Positions 58,855-64,000 of a DNA stretch of 64,000 bases are shown here, piece after piece. The position numbers were made by a program, and so were the translations under genes. Numbering within the stretch: the stretch's first letter is position 1; each line of letters starts with the position of its first letter. Under the pieces are notes generated by a model. It ran no database searches and was not told where the DNA came from. It worked only from the letters and a program-made list of their open reading frames with translations. Source of the stretch: Chitinophagaceae bacterium (GTDB lineage: Bacteria > Bacteroidota > Bacteroidia > Chitinophagales > Chitinophagaceae); contig JADJTY010000005.1 of the NCBI GenBank assembly GCA_016710935.1, forward strand, positions 186,001-250,000, written 5' to 3'.

Positions 58855-59205
58855 TTAGTATTCACCCGGCAACATCAGGCAGCCATCCACCAGCCAAAGC
58901 GTGGCAAGATCATAAGGAAAATCACTGAAGGGGATTTCCTGACTTGTTACTTTGTTGTGGTTTCCATCTGTTGCAAGAATTGTAAAGGCATTGTCCTTTA
59001 CTCTCTTTAAATCCCACACCTGGAAGCGTTCAAGGTTAATATCCCTGTGGCATTGGTGGCTTATGATTAAATCTATCAGCCAGTAAGCACCGCAGCCTTC
59101 TGCCAACTCCTTCACACCATCTGTATAAAGAATCAATGAAGGCTTGTGGCAAAAGAAATTTTCTGAACCGTTGTGAGAACCGAAGAAGTGATTTGCATTT
59201 TTCAT
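58855..59205 (-). CDS. DUF6876-family protein
   Basis: 116 aa. Recognisable DUF6876 blocks: LILYTDGVKELAEGCGAYWLIDLIISHQCH, FQVWDLKRVKDNAFTILATDG and the C-terminal PFSDFPYDLATLWLVDGCLMLPGEY. The family is common on Bacteroidota plasmids and integrative conjugative elements and has no known activity. It is convergent with the micropeptide across a shared terminator. It supports the idea that 57.3 kb onward is a mobile element. Confidence 0.82.
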   Translation of the reverse strand: MKNANHFFGSHNGSENFFCHKPSLILYTDGVKELAEGCGAYWLIDLIISHQCHRDINLERFQVWDLKRVKDNAFTILATDGNHNKVTSQEIPFSDFPYDLATLWLVDGCLMLPGEY

Positions 59206-60254
59206 CTTAATAAAATTTATTTTAAAAGAAAAAAGGAAAAAAAAGAAAGCAGTTGCATCAGCAATGCAGATAAAAAAACCAAAAGCAGAAGCCGCATAAA
59301 TGATGGCTATGTGCGATGGGGCTGTGTTTATGGCGGCTGTCTTTTTGTTTTTTTTACAGGCTTTGTGCGGTTGCCTGCATTGGTATTTTTGCGGCCTTTT
59401 TTTATACTTTGTTCTTTTGGATGGTTTCCTGATTAATGGATCAATTTGGTTTCAAAATTTTCCTGATGTATTTCTGCCTTTTGTTGTTAATGAAAATCAA
59501 CTGTTCACTTCCTGCTGTCACTGCTGACCAGCGCCCCCCACTGCGCCCTTGGCTTGCTGGGTGAGGGCGGGAATGGCCGCCCCGACTTAAAAGTGCAGCG
59601 TAGCGGAACGGCGAGGGGCGGCCATGAAGCCCGCAACACAACGTGGCTAATTTTTGTGTGGTCAGGCATAGCGAAGCTATAAGCAAGGATTTCACACAAA
59701 AACAACTCATAGGGCTGTGCCAGTGCAGCAAGACAACAGCAGGGGGCGCATAGGGAGCAGGCGGTTTTTGCGATGGCATTTGTGTTCAGGATAAACCGCC
59801 GTAGCGACCGTGCTAAAAATGTGGAGGAGGCTTTTTTATTTTTTTTACTACAGAAAGGCGTAGCCACCATAACTGAAAAAATAAAAAAATAGCCGACGGA
59901 CTGCGGGGCAGCGAAGGGTTAGCAAAACCATGACAAAAACGGCGAAGCCTTTTTGGCATGTGTTTTTTTCTTCGAGCCGCTGCAACCGCAGACAACTTAG
60001 CCCGGCTTAATTAGGGCTATAGAACGAAGTGGCATAGCCCGCAATAGAAACTGCTTGCAGACAATATTAAGAAGCGTTGGTTGCAGCGATACGCAAATAA
60101 AATAATTGGTGAGGAACGAGCCGTTATTTTTTTGCGTTTGGCTGCGGTGGGGTTTTCAATTGCAGCTATTGGAGGAACGACAATTGCTGCAATTGTCTTC
60201 GAGGGATAAAGTGTTCCCGGCCACTTCTGCCCTATCAAGCAATTTCTATCAAAA
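59206..60254. other. Structured non-coding segment of the accessory island
   Basis: More than 1 kb with no convincing gene in six frames; the available frames are short and low-complexity. G+C rises strongly at 59520-60230 between AT-rich flanks. Perfect inverted repeats: ATGGCCGCCCC (59573-59583) / GGGGCGGCCAT (59615-59625), GGCGGTTT (59760-59767) / AAACCGCC (59793-59800), GGGCTAT (60014-60020) / ATAGCCC (60034-60040), CAATTGCAGC (60157-60166) / GCTGCAATTG (60186-60195). A large structured RNA or the transfer or maintenance region of a mobile element are the main options. Confidence 0.55.
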
Positions 60255-60276
60255 CAAAAAAAAGCCCCGAAGGGCT
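60255..60276 (-). terminator. Intrinsic terminator on the minus strand
   Basis: Read on the minus strand: AGCCC (60272-60276), TTCG loop, GGGCT (60263-60267), then a run of eight or nine T. It would end a transcript coming from the right, either the metal-efflux operon (its nearest stop is 725 bp away) or a separate small RNA. Confidence 0.75.
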
Positions 60277-60653
60277 AAAACTAAGGAAGCATTGCTAACC
60301 AACGCTTAGAACCTGGAGGCGGATAACGATAACGACCAATAACAACGCCATGACTGACATAAATATGCCAACCATTAGCAGCACAAACCCAAACCTGACA
60401 AGAAGCAGTGTAACAGAATAAATGATACATAACATAAAATTTTAAAAATGATAAAATAAATATGTAGCATCACCACGGCCTAAGTCCAAACAAAAACCAA
60501 ATAAAAACCATAGTACTACTGTTGAAAATCTTTGCTGAAGCCTTATTTTTATTTTTTTACAGATAGACTTTTCTATCACCGAACAGTAAGTAAAAAATAA
60601 AAAAAAGAGAGAGGGTGAGATACTGTTGAGCCGACTTGTTTAGCCTGGTTTAT

Positions 60654-60683
60654 TTGATTTTTTTTTGGCTGGCCGTAACTTTG
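60654..60683 (+). promoter_or_regulatory. Orphan Bacteroidota-type promoter
   Basis: TTG at 60654-60656 and TAACTTTG at 60676-60683, exactly 19 bp apart. It points rightward into about 300 bp (60690-61000) with no gene, running against the minus-strand P-type ATPase. It may drive an antisense or stand-alone RNA. Between the terminator at 60276 and this promoter (60277-60653) I see nothing. Confidence 0.5.
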
Positions 60684-60689
60684 TGTAAT

Positions 60690-61000
60690 ATTTGTTTTTG
60701 ATTTCCACCCGAAGCCCACTGTTGCGGATTCTAAAAGTTGCTTCGATTCATTAATGCCCAGTTACTGAATTAAAATCTGTTATTACTGATGTTGGGTGCG
60801 ATGGTTTGCAGCTTCCCGGTCAAGGCTTGTGGGTGGCTTAGGGATGCTACCGTTGTGCCAAGCGAAGGAAAATGTTCGTTGCTGTAAGGCTACCGACCGA
60901 AGGAGCAAGGAAGTGTAGTTTACGGAACGGACGAATTGAAATGAGGGAGGTTGCCTGAAAGCATTACAATACTTGTCTTTTACACCCAATTGATGAGGTA
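60690..61000 (+). ncRNA. Possible non-coding RNA downstream of the orphan promoter
   Basis: About 310 bp, moderately GC-rich, with G-rich islands (GTTGGGTGCGATGG, GGCTTGTGGGTGGC) and repeated GAAGGA-type purine words, but no ORF that resembles a protein on + and only a low-quality frame on minus (60783-60989). It has the TTG-N19-TAACTTTG promoter upstream and no clear terminator before the ATPase stop at 61001. Kept as a low-confidence candidate. Confidence 0.25.
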
Positions 61001-62923
61001 TTATACTTTCATTCTTTGTATCCTCACAGCATTTAAAATTGCCAATAACGCTACACCTACATCAGCAATAACTGCTTCCCATAAAGTAGCAATACCACCT
61101 GCACCCAAGATTAATACAATGACTTTTATTACCATTGCGATTGTTATGTTCTGCCAAACTATGCTTCTTGTGATTTTACCAATCTTAATGGCTGTAACAA
61201 TTTTGGAGGGCTGGTCGTTCTGAATAACTATATCGGCTGTTTCAATAGTGGCATCACTCCCTAACCCACCCATTGCTATGCCTGCATCTGCCAAGGCAAC
61301 AACCGGTGCATCATTTACACCATCGCCAACAAAGGCAATATGTTTACCTGCATCTTTAAGCTGCTGCACTTTCTCCACTTTTCCTTCCGGCAATAAATCA
61401 CCATATGCTTCATCAATACCAACTGTTTTTGCCACTTCATCTACTACAGATTGTTTATCGCCTGAAAGCATTACCGTTTTTATTTTCAGGTCATGCATGT
61501 CTTTAATTGCTTGTACAGCATCTTCTTTAATTTCATCAGCGATGGTAATGTAACCTGTGTATTGATTGTTGACGGCAACGACAACTATTGTGTCAACAAT
61601 TGTTTCAAGGTCTGAAGGATAACTAATGCTGTATTTCTTCAACAGTTTTATATTGCCTGCAAGTACATTTTTACCTTCAACTTTTCCTTTTAGCCCATGT
61701 CCTGAAATTTCTTCAACATCTTCAGTTTTTACGCCGTTGGTAGTATCCCCTGCATAATCTGTGATGGCTTTGGCAATCGGATGTGTGGAGTTCTTTTCTA
61801 AGGCAGCAGTAAGTTTTATTAATTCTTTTTCATCAATTCTATTGGCTACAACTTTCTGTACTTTAAAAACTCCTTTTGTAAGCGTCCCTGTCTTGTCCAT
61901 CACAACTGCATTAATTTTTGTCATTACATCCAAAAAATTGCCTCCTTTAAACAAGATGCCGTGCCGGGATGCCAAACCAATACCTCCAAAATATCCTAAT
62001 GGAATAGACACAACCAATGCACAAGGACAACTGATAACCAAAAATACCAATGCCCTGTAAAACCATGTTTGAAAAACATAGTCGGCTACAAAGAAGTAAG
62101 GAACAAAACAAACTGCAATGGCTAAGAAAAATACAATAGGCGTATAGACTTTTGCAAAACGACTGATAAATAATTGTGTTTGTGATTTTCTTGCCGTTGC
62201 ATCCTGTACCATTTCTAAAATCTTACTCAGCTTGCTGTCTTTAAACAATGATTTTACTTTTATTTCAGCAACAGTATTCAGGTTTATCATCCCGGCAAAA
62301 ATAGCTTCCCCTTTATACTTTGTATCAGGTTTACTTTCGCCGGTTAGTGCTGCGGTGTTGAAGGAAGCATTTTCTGAAAGCAGTTCACCATCAAGGGCAA
62401 CCTTCTCACCGGGTTTTACCTGTATGGTTTCATTTAATTCTACAATGGATGGATCTGCAATAAGCGGGGCATTATTTCTTATTACGGTTACTTCATCCGG
62501 TCTTATATCCAGTAGTGCTTTGATGCTCCGTTTTGCATTGTTTACCGCTGCATCCTGAAACCATTCGCCAATCTGGTAAAATACCATTACGGCTACGCCT
62601 TCTTCATATTCGCCAATAATAAATGCTCCGATTGTAGCCACACTCATCAATACAAACTCATTAAAAATATCGCCCCGTTTTGATTTACGAAAGGCAAGGT
62701 CTAATACTTTTCTTCCTGCAAGCAGATAGGCAATGGCATTTATTATGAACGATGCTATTTCGGATAATTTAATTTTGAAAGCATACTCCAATACTAATAA
62801 CACTATTAAAATGAAAAGTGCCAATAGCAAATCCCAATGTGTTTTCCAGCCGGATTTCTCCGATTGAAGCTCTTCATCGTGATTGTGATCATGCAAGTCT
62901 GTATTATTTCCGTTATTTTCCAT
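61001..62923 (-). CDS. P1B-type heavy-metal ATPase (Zn/Cd/Pb class)
   Basis: 640 aa. A short His/Asp-rich N-terminus (LHDHNHDEE) replaces the usual HMA domain. CPC motif C299-P-C301 in TM6, phosphorylation site D343 in DKTGTLT, TGES in AALTGESKPD, hinge GDGVNDAP. A Lys in TM7 (MVIKVIVL) and an Asp in the last helix (VIADVGVAL) are the P1B-2 residues for Zn2+, Cd2+ and Pb2+. It pumps these ions out of the cytoplasm. The adaptor gene lies 8 bp upstream, so both belong to one metal-resistance operon, cargo of the island. The His-rich tail could act as a metal sensor. Confidence 0.92.
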   Translation of the reverse strand: MENNGNNTDLHDHNHDEELQSEKSGWKTHWDLLLALFILIVLLVLEYAFKIKLSEIASFIINAIAYLLAGRKVLDLAFRKSKRGDIFNEFVLMSVATIGAFIIGEYEEGVAVMVFYQIGEWFQDAAVNNAKRSIKALLDIRPDEVTVIRNNAPLIADPSIVELNETIQVKPGEKVALDGELLSENASFNTAALTGESKPDTKYKGEAIFAGMINLNTVAEIKVKSLFKDSKLSKILEMVQDATARKSQTQLFISRFAKVYTPIVFFLAIAVCFVPYFFVADYVFQTWFYRALVFLVISCPCALVVSIPLGYFGGIGLASRHGILFKGGNFLDVMTKINAVVMDKTGTLTKGVFKVQKVVANRIDEKELIKLTAALEKNSTHPIAKAITDYAGDTTNGVKTEDVEEISGHGLKGKVEGKNVLAGNIKLLKKYSISYPSDLETIVDTIVVVAVNNQYTGYITIADEIKEDAVQAIKDMHDLKIKTVMLSGDKQSVVDEVAKTVGIDEAYGDLLPEGKVEKVQQLKDAGKHIAFVGDGVNDAPVVALADAGIAMGGLGSDATIETADIVIQNDQPSKIVTAIKIGKITRSIVWQNITIAMVIKVIVLILGAGGIATLWEAVIADVGVALLAILNAVRIQRMKV

Positions 62924-62931
62924 AATGATTA

Positions 62932-64000
62932 TTAATCGCTGTGTCCTTCTGTATTTGTTTGTTTTGCCAAAATAAAAAACGAACCTTTTATTACCACTTT
63001 AGCGCCAGCAGGAATATCTTTTAATAAAGTGATTTCACTGTAACCAACATCACTTGTTCCTTTTACTACTGGAATTCTTTTAAAATGAGTTTCATTCTTC
63101 TTGGTATCCACTGAGTCAACTATAAAAATGAAATCCTGTCCCTGAAAGTTTACGATGGCATCAGTTGGTATGGCCGGTAAAGTGGCCTGATCAAGGCTGA
63201 TGTTTGCTGTTATGTTCATCCCGTCAATCAAACCTGTTTTATCACCTTTTACCATAGCATGTACCGAAATGGCTTTACTTTCATTCTCAAAGGAAGAACC
63301 CAATGAAAATATTTCTGCATCGTACTCTTTTCCGGGATTATTGGTTACTGTAAAATGTATGGTTTGTTTGTTTTTTATTTTGGGTAAATCTTTTTCATAC
63401 ACAAACAAATCAAGATGAAGCCTGCTATTATCAACTACTTCTGCAACCACTGTACTAAGATCTACATAAGCTCCCATTTTTACATTTACATTGCTTACTA
63501 TACCGCTGATCGGGCTTCGCACGGCTAAAACAGAAATCAACCTGCCGTTTGAAAGTGAAGCTGTGCTGATGCCCATTAATTGTATCTGTTGCTGTAAAGA
63601 AGAACGTCTTGTTCTCAATGATTTTAATTCTGCATCGGCAGCCTGTAGATTTTTTAATGCCCCTGCATTACCGGCATTTAATTCTTTCTGACGGTTGTAT
63701 TCCTGTTCAGCCAGTACAATTCTTGAATTAACAGATAGGTATTCACTCTGCACCTGTATAAATTCCGGATTGGAAATGGTTGCTATGGTTTGCCCTCTTG
63801 AAACACTATTGCCCGGCTGTACCAGCAATGATTTTATCACTCCGCTGTACACCGAATTGATGCTTGCCTTATTTTGATTAGGCACTTTAAGCACACCATT
63901 TGTTTTAAGCGAAGCCGTTAACTGCTTCTGTTCGATGGAACCAAATTCAATGCCGATGGTTTTTATCTGATCAGCAGTTAATGTTGCTTCATCAGGATTT
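62932..64000 (-). CDS. RND efflux periplasmic adaptor (CusB/HlyD type), partial
   Basis: Open to the window edge; at least 355 codons are visible and the start is outside. Sequence before the first internal GTG (63894) is clearly coding: DEATLTADQIKTIGIEFGSIE. Blocks: biotinyl-lipoyl lobe SGVIKSLLVQPGNSVSRGQTIATI, a coiled-coil hairpin (~residues 90-150), RSPISGIVSNVNVKMGAYVD, then beta-barrel and membrane-proximal domains. Adaptors of this class link an inner-membrane RND pump to an outer-membrane channel for metal efflux. It is 8 bp from the P1B ATPase; the RND pump is likely further upstream outside the window. Confidence 0.9.
   Translation of the reverse strand, partial: NPDEATLTADQIKTIGIEFGSIEQKQLTASLKTNGVLKVPNQNKASINSVYSGVIKSLLVQPGNSVSRGQTIATISNPEFIQVQSEYLSVNSRIVLAEQEYNRQKELNAGNAGALKNLQAADAELKSLRTRRSSLQQQIQLMGISTASLSNGRLISVLAVRSPISGIVSNVNVKMGAYVDLSTVVAEVVDNSRLHLDLFVYEKDLPKIKNKQTIHFTVTNNPGKEYDAEIFSLGSSFENESKAISVHAMVKGDKTGLIDGMNITANISLDQATLPAIPTDAIVNFQGQDFIFIVDSVDTKKNETHFKRIPVVKGTSDVGYSEITLLKDIPAGAKVVIKGSFFILAKQTNTEGHSD

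Noticed and set aside
59441..59870. Pro/Cys-rich frames in the structured block
   Set aside because: Two overlapping frames of equal weak quality follow the GC-rich composition; inverted repeats explain the region better.
60783..60989. 68-codon minus-strand frame in the gene-free stretch
   Set aside because: Similar frames are sometimes annotated in mobile elements, but composition is low quality and there is no leader; more likely part of a non-coding RNA.

Overview
The window is a stretch of a Bacteroidota chromosome, most likely from the family Chitinophagaceae or a close relative. The main reasons are a PorP/SprF-type T9SS protein, a large secreted protein with a gliding-motility-type C-terminal tail, a stand-alone T9SS-type sorting-tail protein, a fused alpha/beta E1 dehydrogenase, paired DUF1573 genes, a tryptophan 2,3-dioxygenase, Bacteroidota promoters (TTG, about 19-20 bp, TAnnTTTG) and an apparent lack of purine-rich Shine-Dalgarno sites. 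No rRNA or tRNA gene and no CRISPR array was seen.

Layout. 1-5.8 kb: ArsR and AHSA1 pair, GT39 and GT2 glycosyltransferases, PAP2 phosphatase, SulP transporter. 5.9-14.7 kb: subclass B1 metallo-beta-lactamase, BNR-repeat exoprotein, MORN-type protein, esterase, M1 peptidase, HupE/UreJ-like and DUF6702 proteins. 14.75-15.05 kb is a run of poly-G that looks like an assembly artefact. 15.1-25.0 kb: CorC-like protein, a GT39-GtrA-PAP2 operon, an LTA-synthase-like sulfatase, a methyltransferase, phosphoglucosamine mutase and cysteine desulfurase. 25.0-25.8 kb: a REP-associated tyrosine transposase (RAYT) bracketed by its own REP palindromes. 25.8-47.3 kb: housekeeping genes (kynA-like, YebC, PhzF, E1, DUF1573 pair, peroxiredoxin, RlmI-like, grpE-dnaJ, VWA protein, hpt, glucosaminidase, O-methyltransferase, SSS symporter, LOG, GlcD). 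47.5-56.2 kb: PorP/SprF, a T9SS cargo gene and recG that are both broken at homopolymers, and a DEAD-box helicase. 57.25-64 kb: an accessory island with a small DNA-binding-like protein, an unassigned 252-aa protein, a 16-codon micropeptide, a DUF6876 protein, about 1.7 kb of structured non-coding DNA, and a Zn/Cd-type P1B ATPase with an RND/CusB-like adaptor that runs off the edge.

The most unusual layer is intergenic. There are at least four ~96-100 bp palindromic elements with 17-bp terminal inverted repeats near TAGTTGTCAGGCCACTA, GTAG-tagged REP hairpins around the RAYT, a 150-bp palindrome at 44 kb, and several other palindrome clusters. Many sit exactly on stop codons, so the repeat itself supplies the TAG or TAA. 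A second layer is tandem 7-8 bp repeats directly in front of start codons (glmM, its divergent methyltransferase, yebC), and once inside a signal-peptide coding segment.

Several genes appear broken by single-base homopolymer changes (recG, the T9SS cargo gene, probably the BNR protein). Together with the poly-G block this suggests local sequence errors, though real frameshifts or slippage cannot be excluded from this sequence alone.
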